The position numbers and the translations under genes are program-made. Shown piece by piece: positions 39,911 through 50,984 of a stretch of DNA of 64,000 nucleotides. The notes under the pieces were generated by a model that was given only the letters and a program-made list of their open reading frames with translations, was not told the origin of the DNA and searched no databases. Each line of letters starts with the position of its first letter. The stretch's first letter is position 1. Source of the stretch: Pegea sp. RAD2-039 (lineage: Eukaryota; Chordata; Thaliacea; Salpida; Salpidae); contig JAQGEQ010000089.1 of assembly GCA_034620365.1 (NCBI GenBank), forward strand, positions 186,001 through 250,000. Reading direction: 5' to 3'.

Positions 39911-39949
39911 TCTAGCATATAAAGAGTTTTAAAAAAGTCTGAATATTGA

Positions 39950-41410
39950 AATATGAATTAAAATTTGAAAAGTTATTTTTCTAAAAGACTTTAAAAAACT
40001 GAACATATTTGTTTATGAATGACTCATTAAAAGCATTAGTAGTAAACAGAATAAAGTACGAACAATTTGATTTTAATTTTCAATTCGATGTTAATGAGTT
40101 GTTTTTAATTACATACTATAAATTTATAGTTAAAATAACTACTAAAATTTTAAAATATTATGTTTTTCCTGAAAATGTTATGATGATTGAATAAAATAAA
40201 TCAGTTTAAATTGATAAAGATGAAATCTCTAAAAATAAAATAAGTCATCAACTTTGTGATAAGTTTAATGGTAGTTTGAAAATCAATTTGTTATATACTT
40301 TAAATTCATGTTAGCCATTTGATAAATTTATCAATTAGATAAACTATTGCTTAAAAGGATTTTAAGAATTTCACAGATTGTATAAATCAGTATTAATATA
40401 AGGAATATAATAAAACATAATATTTAAAACATTTATATAAAGACTTTTTCAAACAAATATTTTAACTTTTGTGGTAAAATTTATGATATATATTCTAATT
40501 ACCAAAAAATATTTTAAAATTGTATAATTAAATGTGACATAAAAGTAATAATTTGATCAATTTGAAACAACCAAGATTAGTAATAAAAAATTAATCATCA
40601 CTAACATAACAAGATCAAATATGTTATCCAAAATTGATGAATAATTTCTAAGATAATCTTTCAAATTCAAATACCCAGAAAAAAATGAACAACAATATTA
40701 TCAATCTTATTAGTAAAACAAAAATATCAGATTTTTAATATAATCAATAAATAATTTTTGATAAAAATGAGAACAAAATATTTAAAAAGTTTTATTAAAA
40801 CTAAACCAAAAATAATTAATTATTATTTATTTAATCTAAACAAGGAAATTGAAAATAATAATCTGATAAATTGAAATATTTTATATCCTAATGTGATAAA
40901 AAATAAACAAATTTAAATACTTTTTAAACTATATTTATACTTGAAACTTATATATAAAACCTAATACTAAAACTTTTTGATTATTAATTGTAAGTATTAT
41001 TTATCAAATTTATTATTTACTGATTTGAAGATAAAGGAAATATTGTGAAATTGTTCATAATTTATAACATAAAACTGACGATTAAAAGTGAAAAACAAGT
41101 ACTAGCTGGCAGCAACAAATAAACATTTTTCAGAGAGATTCCAACAAAGATAAGTTTAGAAACTTACCAAATAGTTTGAAATCATAACTGAAACAACTAA
41201 AGTATAGGAGTTAAATTAAACTAATATTTTGTGAATGCTATAATAGTAGTATTTTGTTGATAAACTTATCGTGATCCAATACAGTCAAAGTATCAGTTAA
41301 AGAATTCTAAAAATCAATTATAAATAAAACTTCCTATAACTAAAAGTAGATATACAAAAATAAAACTTTTTGTGAATATACAAAAATTTGTAAACAGATT
41401 TTTGATGGTT
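39950..41410. other. AT-rich spacer of array period 1
   Basis: The first part (39950-40300) is similar to 51880-52150 in copy 2. The rest is very AT-rich and has no recognisable exon. The equivalent of exon A is absent or beyond recognition. 41184-41264 is repeated at 46105-46186. Confidence 0.5.
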
Positions 41411-41900
41411 GTAAATATTATATGACAATGTAGTTATTAGAAACATGATTTTGAGATTTGAAACTACGAACCTGAAGAGCGATTCTCTGTTTCTTCTTTT
41501 CTTGTAGCAATTTAGATAAAACTTGATTTTAGTGATTACAAGAGCTAAAGAAAAAGGTTAAATATTAAACAACCTACAGAATTCCAACATTTATTGATTA
41601 ATTGTTGATTTTCACCACAAGCAACCAACTAAGTTCGTAAATTACATTTGAGGTGTTGTGAAGATGGCTCGATGATAAGATAGGGCTAAATCAACATAAC
41701 CATCAAACTGTGAGTGCTTTTAAGTAGTCACATCTACTGGTTTTTCGAGAAAAGGGTTTTGTTTAGCGGATAGAAATGGAAATGGAGTTTGAAAGTAGCA
41801 ACCCAGTAAGCAGGTAGCAGGTAAATGACATCACGTTTTCCTCTCTCTCATACACGTCACCACATTCACTTTCTACAAATCAAACTAACTTGATATCGTG
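41411..41900. repeat. Array spacer block also found at the right window edge
   Basis: 41411-41880 matches 63560-64000 with only scattered differences, including a run of AACCCAGTAAGCAGGTAGCA. Copy 2 lacks it between 53370 and 53400. It shows that the array continues beyond the window. Confidence 0.7.
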
Positions 41901-42006
41901 AAGCATTTGAGTCATCTGTTGGCAAAGGACTTTCATCTCTTTAAATCATACACCTGAAAACAATCCTGTGATGAATTTGTGATCCATCTACGATATTTCA
42001 ACAAAC

Positions 42007-42460
42007 CTGCGTGACTTCGCTGTCTAATTTCGCCTTTTCTACTTCAACTTTCGCTGCTTCTAGTGGTCTAGTGGTTGGTGTTGGTGGTTGTTATTGACGC
42101 TTCTTCGCCAGATTAGCCCACCAAGCTGTTTTTTATTCTTCTTTAGCAGAATTGTTGAAGACTGGAGCAGGTGAAGATCATTTTTCAGATTTCCGGCTCT
42201 TCAAGTTTTTCATCCAAGATGGCTTCTCGGCTAGAGCTGATTCGTCAGTCGAATTCAACATTGGCATCACTTGAATCCCACCGCGCTAGTAATTGCGTTT
42301 TGCAGCTATAGAGGCAGCGTCACTAACAGGAGATATAGGAATATCTTCAACTGCATTTCCGGCTTCTTGAAGCTTTCCTTTTGCTTATACTGGCGATGTC
42401 ATTTCGTTGTCAGCAGCAGTCAACGACTCCTTCGCCAGTCACGTGAGTAGTTAGTGGTCA
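42007..42460 (-). pseudogene. Unrecognised gene U, exon d, copy 1
   Basis: Minus strand, disordered-looking. Pieces include TAADNEMTSPV, AVEDIPISPVSDAASIA, EKPSWMKNLKSRKSEK, AWWANLAKK and PPTPTTRPLEAAKVEVEKAK, ending SEVTQ at a GTTTGT donor. Several stops separate the pieces. I do not recognise the family; it is Lys/Ser/Pro-rich with two Trp-plus-basic motifs. Copies lie at 47197-47510 and 53457-53900. Confidence 0.45.
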
Positions 42461-42487
42461 TTTGGGTGGTCAGTGGTCACGTGGTTT
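42435..42487. repeat. CACGTG minisatellite, period 1
   Basis: GTCACGTGAGTAGTTAGTGG followed by degenerate repeats and GTCACGTGG. It lies between exons c and d of gene U, so it should be intronic there. Confidence 0.6.
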
Positions 42488-42495
42488 ATTCTTAC

Positions 42496-42828
42496 TTTTT
42501 CTCTTCGGATGCCGGCATCTGGTGTTTTAGGATTTTTAGAAACAGCAGGTCTTTGGAAATGAGTCAATTTGCTGTTTGCAGTAGTTGACAAGACGTCTGT
42601 CATCAAAGCCTTAGGAGATAATTGGTCACATGATTTAGTTCTTACTTTTTCTTTTCAGTTGCTGGCATCTGCTCTTTTACAGTTTTTAGGAACGGCAGGT
42701 CGTTTGAAATGAGTCAATTTGCTGTTTACAGTTGTCAGCCAGACGTCTGTCGTCAAAGTTGTAAGAGATAGTGGATGATTAAGAAAATGATTCTCACCAT
42801 CAGTTGATTTGGTCGCTTCCTTTTCTGG
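42496..42828 (-). pseudogene. Unrecognised gene U, exon c, copy 1, internally duplicated
   Basis: Reads PEKEATKSTDGENHFLNH, then TDVWLTTVNSKLTHFKRPAV, a stop after DASN, then a second version TDVLSTTANSKLTHFQRPAV and PDAGIRREK at a GTAAGA donor. The block of about 147 bp is thus present twice. The acceptor seen in copy 2 (CACAG) is CACAA-like here, hence probably lost. Confidence 0.45.
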
Positions 42829-42926
42829 TTGTAGTTTGGTGTTTTGGGCTTAAGGGCCTCTTAGTGAGGAAAATTGCATCGAAAAGAGTTTTGAAGAATT
42901 GAAATCAGTTGCAAAAACAAACAGAC

Positions 42927-43008
42927 CTTAAGTGCTTGCCTCTTTAAAGATAGACTAATTTGTGGTTGATTTGAGGCCTTAGGTGTTGATTGATCGTTTC
43001 CACAGCAG
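42927..43008 (-). pseudogene. Unrecognised gene U, exon b, copy 1 (frameshifted)
   Basis: 82 nt, one base shorter than the open 83-nt copy 2 exon (54288-54370). The frame is lost after AAVETI. TTTCAG acceptor and AAG|GTCTGT donor are kept. Confidence 0.5.
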
Positions 43009-43232
43009 CTGAAAGACAACAAATTTCAATGTTTTAACAAGAAATTGGTGAGGAATAAAAGTGTGGAGATATTTTCGTGTTTATAGAAACTTGTCTTCTA
43101 CTGATGATTAGTAAAAGATTTTAAATCATTGTCAGAAAGACATGAAGATTGAAGTTGATTGAGTGAAGCAATCAGAAGTGATTTTGTTTCTGCTCTAATC
43201 AATTATTAATTATATTTGCAAACAAAACTCAC

Positions 43233-43302
43233 CAGTAACTTTCATCAGAAGCTTTGACGGTTTAAATTCGCTGGTCTTAGCTTCTACATTAGGACTCAAC
43301 TT
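43233..43302 (-). CDS. Unrecognised gene U, exon a, copy 1
   Basis: 70 nt with clean TTTTTTCAG acceptor and ACTG|GTGAGT donor. Open: KLSPNVEAKTSEFKPSKLLM, then KVTG. Nearly identical to 54595-54664. As an isolated exon its status is uncertain; the downstream exon b in this copy is frameshifted. Confidence 0.5.
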
Positions 43303-43559
43303 CTGAAAAAACATCAATTTTGCTTATACAAGTTTGTTGGTTGTTGAGTTAGAATTTATAACTTGATTATATTTTAGTCAATAGGAAATTATTGGCTGAT
43401 ATAAAAAACTTTTCAAAAATACAAATATTTAATACAAATATTGGAAAACTTATTTTCTTCAAAATAGAAAAAGAGGAAAAATGAAAAAGTCCAAAATGTA
43501 ATCAGGAAGACGCCTTGATGAAATAACCATCTCTTTGTGATTGATCTTTGTTTAAAAGA

Positions 43560-43740
43560 AAAAGCTCTAAATTTATTACAAAATACGACTTCTTAATACC
43601 TTTATCAAAATAAAAGAAACTTTTTTTATAACTTTTTATCAATTTAGAAATTGTATTCCATTTATTTCAGAGGTAACTTTCTTTACATTTGAATCTTTCC
43701 ATTTGAAAAAGGAACAAAAATCCGAATTTCGAAAAAACAA
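43560..43740. repeat. Short dispersed repeat, copy 1
   Basis: About 180 bp around 'cttcttaatacctttat...agaggtaactttctttac', also at 45410-45560 and 56455-56600. Function unknown. Confidence 0.5.
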
Positions 43741-44015
43741 ATATTAGAAAACTAATTTTCTTCAAAATAGAAAAAGATAAAAACTGAAAAAGTTTAAATT
43801 GAAAATCAGGAAAACGCCTGGATGAAATAAGTGTCTCTGTGCGAATGATCTTTTTATCTACGATTACAAAAGTTAGATTTACAAATCAAGATGCTCCATC
43901 TTAAATACACTTCAGCGTGTGATAACCAAACTAATCAAATGAACAAATAAATTGATGACGTGGACAAGCAGATGATGTCAGTGGTTTAGACATTACTCAT
44001 CTCTATTTCATCTAT

Positions 44016-44126
44016 CTCAAATTTATTTTTAAACTTTTCTTCAAATATGAGATTAACTGAAGTGTGTCTTCATCGCCAGGTTGAAGAGGAACAACGAAAT
44101 TATTTTGGAAGACTCCTTTGACAACA
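44016..44126 (-). pseudogene. Exon-like segment with QPGDEDTL motif, copy 1
   Basis: After TTTTCAG it reads NFVVPLQPGDEDTLQLISYL, then KKSLKINLR. Copy 2 (55074-55183) is one base shorter but reads the same protein from PLQPGDEDTL onward and ends at a GAG|GTAGAT donor. Here the donor G is an A (GATAG). I do not recognise the protein. Confidence 0.4.
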
Positions 44127-44943
44127 CTGAAAATACAAATCATTTCGAATTTATATACTTATTTTTCAATTAGAGAATTGTAAACAAAACATCGCTGGAA
44201 AAACAACCAACTATTACAAAAAACCATTTCGTCCAACAGCCATCCTTCCATCTCGACCACTATTGGCTATCACCAATATCAGGAAAGCCATATTGATGAT
44301 GTTCACGACTTGACTCTTGTTGAAAATATTTGTATAAAGTACAAAATATATTTCAAGTTGTAAATAAAATTTGAGTTTTGGTTATATTTAAATTGTAATT
44401 GATTGTTTAATAATCTGCAACAAATCATTTTTCATAAATGTTCTGATATACTGCAGTCAAAGTTGATAAATAACTTATGATGTACTGAGTAATGCTAATT
44501 AATGGAGTTCAACCATAATTAAAAACCACTTTTAAAATTTTTATTTATAAGTTAACCAAGCCTTTTTAAGTTTAGAAGAATAATCACAAAAAGTCTTAAT
44601 ACAAAATCTTGGAGCAAAAATTGTTCCAATGAATATTAAAGGTTTAAACTAGCAGAATGCAACCTTCATTTAATTTTGTATTCTGCTTAAATTTGTCAAT
44701 AAAATTGCATCAATTTCAGTCAACTAGGTCTAGGAAGATTTATTGGAACAATTTAATTAATTTCTTCCGTCATATTATTAGTTAACTTTAAAATATATTA
44801 ATAATTATATTTGAATCTGTTTAATATTTCTTTAATTACATTAAAGCATGGCTTACAAATATCAATTTTGTTTGGTTAGTCATGTCAAAAAAATTGAGAA
44901 TAACTTTCTACACAAAATTATCTGAATAAATGTCCTAACTTAC

Positions 44944-45217
44944 ACTAGCACAGCATCGAACAGAACAATAAAAAAGTTTCGGGATTTGCAATTACCCTTA
45001 TCGACGCCGCTGAGTAGGAAAGCCTGTAATGAGGGGTAAACGTTCATTAAATATCATTCACATTCTTTAACGAAAGCGGTTCAGTGTGTTTTTTGAGCAT
45101 TTATTTAGTCATTTGAGTTTGTATTTTCTAAAAGGATATATCGTGGTTCGATTGCTCCTTCCTTGATATTTTTTTCTTTTAAAGTAGGACTTAATTACTA
45201 TTATTTCTTGACGTAAA
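44944..45217. other. Conserved non-coding block V, copy 1
   Basis: Unusually G+C-rich for the region and strongly conserved with 56001-56273, including CGACGCCGCTGAGTA, GCCTGTAATGAGGGGTAAA, an AAAGC...GTTTT potential hairpin and TCGTGGTTCGATTGCTCC. No frame is open across it in both copies. It could be a promoter or an RNA gene; I do not recognise any standard RNA in it. Confidence 0.5.
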
Positions 45218-46780
45218 AAGTTATGCTATTTCTATTTAGAAGTCAGTTTAACAAAGGGTTTCGTTTTCTTTTATTAAGTAAATTCTTAGAATTTTGATTT
45301 ACTGATTTAGATAAATATATTCAAAATATTATCTGACTCGAAGATCTTATCTAATCAGTCTTTACTAAATGCTATCAAAGACTCTTTATCACCTTAAAAT
45401 GAAGAGCTCTAAATTTATTTTAAAATACCACTTCTTAATATCTTTATTAAAATAAAGCAAATATAATTAATGAATTTCTATCAATTTAGAAATTTTGTCT
45501 CATTTATTTTAGAGGTAACTTTCTTTACAATCGAAACTTTCGATTTGAAAATACTTTTTTTAGATAAACATAAAAAGTTTGCTAAGAAATCAGTTTTTCA
45601 ACTTTATTACAAATTCTAATAACTTTTCAGATAAAAAATTTAAAATAGTTTATATTTATAGATAATATCTTTTATTTACTTGTACAAATATATACATTCA
45701 AACTGCAACTACAACTAAAACAAAATTCGTTGTAACTAATTTCAACTATCTTTTTAAGTAGTAAAAATCAAATCTTAATTTTGACAAGTTTGCAATATTA
45801 AAGAATTAAAAAATTTGCTTCAAAAGGTATATGAAAATTCTATTATCGACTTATTTCATTTTGCAACTAAATATACTGGTAATTGATTTTTTCAAAACCT
45901 TATAAACTTTTTTAACATTTTCAGAAAGCTTACAAACATGTGCAGGGTAGTATAGATATATAAAGTTTAATTATTTTTATTTTATATATATAAATGCGAA
46001 GGAGGGTGCCTAAGGAGAGCACATCTCACTAACACACATTCTCAGGAGTTTTGTAATTTATAAATAGTTTTGTGTATTATAAATAAGAGTAAGTACCCCG
46101 TTTCTGAAATTACAACTGAAACAACTAAAGTATAGGAGTTAAGTTAAACTAATATTTTGTGAAAGTTATAATAGTAGTATTTTGTTGTCGTTGCTTTTAT
46201 ATTAGAGTTTAGTTTTAGTATTTTCAAGAACGTGCTTAAGGAGTTAAAAGCAGTCTTTCACACCTTCAGCCACTAACAGTGGTCCTAAATCAAGTTCAAT
46301 TCCTTAATAAAATGATTCTCAGATTAACGTTAAAGTACTGACAACCAAGTTCCAATTTCTTAGCAGTAGTTGAGTTGAAGACTTGTTCGTGGATTCGTTT
46401 ATTTTTTAAATATATTTGGCAACTCCTTACAAATTCATTTTGTGCTTGATTATGTTGAGTTTGTTGACAAATTAACTCATCAACAAATGCTCCAACAGCT
46501 AACGGAGCTGATTAGGTTTGACGCTGTGAGTTTTTAGGAAACCTTTCGACTTAAAAATACTTCATTAAATAGTAACAATAAGAAGCTTGTTGAGGTTTTG
46601 AATAGTTGCTGTTAAGTGATGGAAATAGAAACGAGTTTTTGAGATTACAAATGGTTTATTGACTTGTTGATATATTAGCATAAAACCAACAAATTGATAT
46701 AAGAAGAAGAAATCGGGGAGAGAAGGGAACATCTTCATTGAAGTATTTATAAAAAAGCACAAAATGGACAAAAAAAAGAA
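45218..46780. other. AT-rich spacer right of block V
   Basis: Contains the short repeat at 45410-45560, a stretch (45640-45830) similar to 52620-52810 and 62880-63085, and the 80-bp repeat at 46105-46186. No convincing gene. The 46565-46771 minus open frame has no recognisable content. Confidence 0.45.
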
Positions 46781-46789
46781 GAAGCTTTG

Positions 46790-47095
46790 TTAGTTAATTC
46801 GAAAAGGACTTTCTTCTCTTCTTTTAAATCTTCCAGCATGCGTGAGAGTCCCCACCACAGATTTAGCCACAGTCAAGATGGGTTTAGTGGTCGGGGTTGG
46901 TGGTATAGGTCGATTTGTTGGTACAGATTTCTTAGAAGGTAACTCGGGAAATTTATTTATCCAAAAATACAACTTTGAAAAAGAAGTTTGAAAAGAAGAT
47001 TGAAGATGAACCGAGTTGAGGAGGAACTGCCATGAGAGGGATCGGAAGTTGTTGTTGTTGTTGGTCTTCTTCACTTCATTCGCTTTACTCAGCAC
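46790..47095 (-). pseudogene. Exon-like segment related to gene U exon d
   Basis: Open 101 codons: SVPTNRPIPPTPTTKPILTV, then THAGRFKRREE. The PPTPTTKP core resembles PPTPTTRP of exon d at about 42060, so this looks like an older paralogous piece of the same gene. It lies just left of the clearer copy at 47197-47510. Confidence 0.35.
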
Positions 47096-47196
47096 TTTCC
47101 GTTGAAATGTAGGATCATGTGATGAAGTGTCACAACCAGCTGGCTGAAATTAATCCTGTGACGACTTTGTGATCCATCTACGATATTTCAACAAAC

Positions 47197-47510
47197 CTGC
47201 GCGACTTCGCTGTCTAATTTCGTCATTTCTACCTCATACCAACTTCAAGGTCGTTTGTCAGATTTCCGACTCTTCAAGTTTTTCTTCCAAGATGGCTTCT
47301 CAGCTGGAGCTGATGTGTCCGTCGAAGTCATCATCGGTATCACTTGAATTCCACTGCGCTTGTGGTCACATGTTGAAGGCGCAATAGAAGCAAGGTCCCT
47401 AACAGGAGATGCAGGAACATCTTCAACTGAATCACTAGCTTCTCTGAGCATCCTTGTTCTTGAACTGGTGACGTCATTTCGTTGTCAGCAGCAGTTGACG
47501 ACACCTTCGT
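47197..47510 (-). pseudogene. Unrecognised gene U, exon d, extra copy
   Basis: Contains TAADNEMTSPVQEQGC, then in the next frame SVEDVPASPVRDLASIA and AEKPSWKKNLKSRKSDKR. One frameshift; otherwise the best preserved version of this part. It shares the GTTTGT donor region (47191-47197) with the other copies. It lies right beside the end of BTAF1-like copy 2. Confidence 0.45.
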
Positions 47511-47570
47511 CTATCACGTGAGTGGTTTGTAGTCACGTGAGTGGTAGTAGTAGTTAGTGATCACGTGAGT
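47511..47570. repeat. CACGTG minisatellite at a unit boundary
   Basis: Imperfect tandem repeats of about 16-24 bp around TCACGTGAGTRGT (three copies). The third copy abuts the point where BTAF1-like homology with copy 3 begins (about 47568). Confidence 0.7.
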
Positions 47571-47900
47571 AGTTTGTGAGAACTCTGTTGTCTTTGCAAC
47601 GTGATGATTCCCTACCTAGAAATGAATTCAGAAGTCTTCTAGAAAGATTAAAGAAGAATATCTGTCGAGAACGAGTCAGTAGAGATGTGAGATGGAGGAA
47701 GATGAACTGACCTGGAAACTTAATTGAGATGTGATGTGGAGCAGGGAAAGATGACTGAAGTGATGTGAGAGTTAGAGCCAAATTCCGGATCAATTTCGGA
47801 CTAGAGAAAGGACTTCGGTTTCTACACAAAGCATCAAGATGGAAGTGCTGACAGCTTCAACAGATATTTGGTTCTCTTCTCGCTGTCAGGTTAACCATCA
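47568..47900 (-). pseudogene. Last shared piece (P) of the BTAF1-like unit, copy 2
   Basis: About 330 bp that match 57765-58100. The minus strand is open over 47554-47829 but I see no certain BTAF1 motif in it. Homology between the two copies stops sharply on the left at about 47567, where copy 2 runs into CACGTG-rich minisatellite DNA. Confidence 0.4.
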
Positions 47901-47999
47901 AATTAGTTGTCAAGTACCCTAAATGTGTAAACTAGGATAAGGTCTGGTCACTGGTCGACATGTCTTACGGATAAAGGCTTTGAATCTAACTGACCTTCA

Positions 48000-48230
48000 A
48001 AGTGTCTATTAGTGGTCTTATAGACGAGTTGACTTTGTATGGTAGTGACCACTTGTGTGGTCCTGATGAAGATTCGGTTTGTAAACAACGGATGCAAGAA
48101 GCAGCTTGGATGATGACAGCAGATGCTTCGACTTGGCTTGGTTGTCAAGACTATAGCATATATGACTTACAGTTCTTCAGCAGAAGTGATGAGAAAGTCA
48201 CTTTGAACAAGATATCTGTTGAAAGTTGAA
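48000..48230 (-). pseudogene. BTAF1: BTAF1-like exon O, copy 2
   Basis: Homologue of the better copy at 58197-58439, interrupted by stops. Placed between N and P by order. Confidence 0.4.
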
Positions 48231-48393
48231 ACTTCAAATCACAATTGATCATTTCAAGTAACTCCAATTACCTTTCTTATATTAGGAATTTACTAAAGCA
48301 GGGAATTGTGAACCGACTTTTGAACTAAAACTGATGATTTCATCGTGGAGTAATCGTGGATTTCAAATGTGTCTTCTGTAAAAGCATCAAATG

Positions 48394-48942
48394 TTAGATG
48401 AAGATGTGTTCCAGTACACTGGGGACCTCGTTGAAGCCGTGGTCGACCAGGGACTTGATGAATGATTGAATGCCAGCTTGTATATAAATGATATTAGTAG
48501 AAACATCAGAATAACAACAATATTGATTTAAAACGTTTTCAAAGGAACTGATGATTGAAAGAAACAGACATTTTCTAAAATGAAAATCTTTATTAAGAGT
48601 AAATGATAAAAATTCGACTGAAACCTGTTGATGAAAGGTTTCTTTCATAAATCCTTGTAATATATTTACTCCGACAATTTGATTAGGTGAAGTCTGTGAT
48701 GTTAGGTAAGCACATACAAGTCCATCGAATTCTGTAAAAGCTTTCTCAGATCTGCTGACGTCATAGTTTTGCGCATAATACTTCGAAGTCAACGCGCCGA
48801 AAATACGACTAGAAAAGAAAAACAAAAATTTGATTGTTGTTGGAAAATTGTAGAAGATAGAAAGTTGAAAGACCATGTGAGATGAAAGCGTGTCTTCATG
48901 ATGTGATCTAGAACTTGCTAATTGGTGGAATTCAGATTTCAT
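48394..48942 (-). pseudogene. BTAF1: BTAF1-like exons M and N in one open frame, copy 2
   Basis: 182 codons open. M: SSRIFGALTSKYYAQNYDVS, then FTEFDGLVCAYLTSQTSPNQ and VGVNILQGF, against the family's AAKLLGALCCCICD...ESLGQLLLFHLNSKSALQRISVALVI. The middle (about 48500-48600) is probably intron read through. N: GIQSFIKSLVDHGFNEVPSV, against QPRLLDILSEHLYYDEIAVP. Confidence 0.6.
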
Positions 48943-48978
48943 TCATCAATAAAATGTTGAACATCTGTTTTCAACCAT

Positions 48979-49230
48979 TTACCACCAGCAATCTACAAAT
49001 TTCAAATGTTGTGTTTGATGAACATTAAATTGTTGACTGACAGCAGATGACAGTTCTTGTAACAAGGAAGCTTCGTGGGCAACATTAACAGCTGGACTCG
49101 TTAAATCAACGAGGTACGGTTTTAGCAGGAAGTTTGAGAGATTGAAGCTTTTCAAGATGATCTTAGAAAAGTGAAAAAACTCTGCAAGATGAAAACTTCC
49201 AAATTCATTCAAATCAACTTTAATTATCAA
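48979..49230 (-). pseudogene. BTAF1: BTAF1-like exon L, copy 2
   Basis: Homologue of 38158-38400: NEFGSFHLAEFFHFSKII, then KPYLVDLTSPAVNVAHEASL. The HIDLVDVG motif is altered to YLVDLTS. Confidence 0.5.
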
Positions 49231-49388
49231 CTAACTTTTACAATCTCTTCTTGTATATCTGCAGATCTTTCTAACATACAAGAAGAAAAAAGACTCAAAA
49301 ATGATCCAACACATGTCTGATCACTCCAAGAAGATATCTGAATGAAGTAGAGAGTATAAAGGACGAATAAGATGCCGGTCAAGTTGTA

Positions 49389-49540
49389 CCTCAGACGTGG
49401 ACGCATAAAGTACTGTTAGGCTAGTAAGGATGGCAGCTTTTGTACTTCCGTGTCCACATAGAAAACGAAGGGCCACAACCTCCTGAAAATGATCTCTATC
49501 TCTGGATTACTCAGTCCTTCTATCAATATGTTGTCGCAAT
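49389..49540 (-). pseudogene. BTAF1: BTAF1-like HEAT exon J, copy 2
   Basis: FRRLWPFVFYVDTEVQK, then a one-base loss relative to copy 1 (GTACAAAAGCTGCC against GTACGCAAAGCTGCC) and a stop. The donor is near GTAC, as in copy 1. Confidence 0.65.
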
Positions 49541-49676
49541 ATCCGGGAAATTTTATCAAAATCACCTGATTCGATTATTAGAAAGTTTGGAGATGCTTTT
49601 TGATAAAAGCAACACCGATGAATCGTCACCTAAAATCGTTTGATCAACTCATGTAGAAAACATCATAAGGACTCAC

Positions 49677-49807
49677 AAAATGTTTGCAATGATTAAGTAG
49701 GCTTGTTGAAGAGCTTTAGCAGTCACGCTCTTTACAACTCCATCACTATCAATTAATCCCTGAATCATATCATCAAGACACATCGGTAGAAGTTCAGATA
49801 TGATATT
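49677..49807 (-). pseudogene. BTAF1: BTAF1-like HEAT exon H, copy 2 (intact)
   Basis: 131 nt, open, with exact TTTCAG acceptor and GTGAGT donor. Reads ISELLPMCLDDMIQGLIDSD, then GVVKSVTAKALQ. It aligns with the family HEAT repeat LLPxVLxxIxxGLxDxDDDVRAVAAxxL; the two acidic positions and the hydrophobic spacing are kept. Confidence 0.75.
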
Positions 49808-50003
49808 CTGAAATCATCAGCATTTAAAAAGCTCTTTCATTTGATCTCAACTAACTCTTCTAACTGCGATAATGTATTTGAGGTAACCATCGAACTTTGA
49901 CGAAGTTGTGATTCAGCTTTTCTTCGTAAATATAACAAAATTAGAAAAAACTCGGATATTACAACATCAAGTGAGAACAAGAAGTCTTAGAAGTTGATCT
50001 TAC

Positions 50004-50100
50004 TGAAGGTTTGATTGGGTTCCATAAGAAAGATCACGATAATAAGAGCTTGCGCACAAATTTCCCTGACAGGAGCTACTACTCGTAAGGATTGATCGTC
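50004..50100 (-). pseudogene. BTAF1: BTAF1-like exon F, copy 2
   Basis: RFNSDDQSLRVVAPVREICA, then QALIIVIFLMEPNQTF, ending at a GTAAGA donor. The family reads [29 protein letters not shown]. VVAPVRExCAQ is nearly perfect, and it is one of the strongest diagnostic matches in the array. Confidence 0.78.
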
Positions 50101-50259
50101 AGAATTTAATCTTAAAAGATGAAGATTGGAAAACTTGATTCGAGGTGTAATCAGCAAAACAATCTAATGAAATGACACTGAGTAGACGAATTGCTTAATC
50201 TTCAAGAGCCGAGTGATGAGCAATGGGGTTCTGTAAACAAGTTGGTTTAAATTGAGATG

Positions 50260-50465
50260 TAAAAATGAAACCGGACTTGATCCTGTGTTAGCTCTGTTGA
50301 CATCCCTAAAGTAGATCCCTGCTTCCTCAAAAAATCACGGATCGTCATAAAATTTCAATGTCTTGATTCCCTCGCCGAATTGAAGAGGAGTTTCAATAGA
50401 TGCTCATAAAACCACTTGAATGGCGACTAAGTCCACTGATGAAGAGGATGTCTTAAGTTGTTTAA
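50260..50465 (-). pseudogene. BTAF1: BTAF1-like exon E, copy 2
   Basis: SPFKWFYEHLLKLLFNSARE, then SRH, a stop, and MTIRDFLRKQ. Two in-frame stops (TAG before SPFKWF, TGA after SRH), whereas copies 1 and 3 are open here. Confidence 0.6.
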
Positions 50466-50656
50466 AACTCCCACGTCACTTACTTCTTCTTTGAAGGAAG
50501 AGTGCTTAGGAATATCTTCATTTGGAATCTTATATTCCAACAAGGACCCTGCAACAAGGATGGCAGCTTTAGTACTTCCTTATCCACATGTAAGAAGAAG
50601 GGCCACAACCTCCTGAAAGGCTTCTCATATTACCTTAGAAGATCATAAAGACTCAC

Positions 50657-50797
50657 AAATTAGTTGCAATGATCATATAAAAAGAATGTGGATGCTTGAA
50701 GAGCCTTAGCAGTCACGCTGTTTACAACTCCATCACTATTAAGTTATCCCTGCATCATTTCATCAAAACACATCGGTAGATGTTCAGAGATGATCTT
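50657..50797 (-). pseudogene. BTAF1: BTAF1-like HEAT exon H', copy 2
   Basis: Second, diverged version of exon H inside copy 2 (141 nt, same TTTCAG and GTGAGT ends). ISEHLPMCFDEMMQG, TAA, LNSDGVVNSVTAKALQAS, and a second TAA near the donor. Confidence 0.65.
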
Positions 50798-50984
50798 CTG
50801 AAATCATCAACATTTAAAATCTCCTTCATTTGATCTCAACTAACTTTTCTGACTCCGGCATCACTTACTTCTTCTTGGAAGGGAGGAATAATTTCAACGA
50901 ATCGTATCTTTAACAAGGACCCTTTTTCTTCCATCTTCACCTTATTCTGGGTTGGATGAACATTATCTTCCCTGAAACAATCAA

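Larger units (their letters stand above)
37641..39945 (-). pseudogene. BTAF1: BTAF1/Mot1-like fragment, copy 1 (truncated and deleted)
   Basis: Minus-strand pieces in family order: HEAT exon B (about 39780-39910), acidic-link exon C (39450-39567), exon D (39040-39325), exon E (38755-38945), WPF exon J (38581-38690), K (about 38450-38580), L (38158-38400) and M (about 37800-38150). Exons F, G, H and I, present in copies 2 and 3 between E and J, are missing. No copy of exon A was found upstream. BTAF1/Mot1 is a nuclear SNF2-family ATPase that strips TBP from DNA, and its N-terminal HEAT repeats grip TBP. Lesions: TAA in C at 39556-39558, and TAA plus a shift in B. The 3' side is cut by the 4.4-kb array. 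The SNF2 half is absent. Confidence 0.72.

Noticed and set aside
44180..44300. Minus-strand MAVGRNG near 44230 as BTAF1 exon 1 (family start MAVSR)
   Set aside because: No usable GT donor follows, the copy at 55270 does not keep the codons, and the gene U block lies between it and the BTAF1-like exons.
44944..45217. Block V as a spliced-leader, U-snRNA or 5S gene
   Set aside because: I could not match the start, Sm site or core motifs of any of these; left as an unexplained conserved block.
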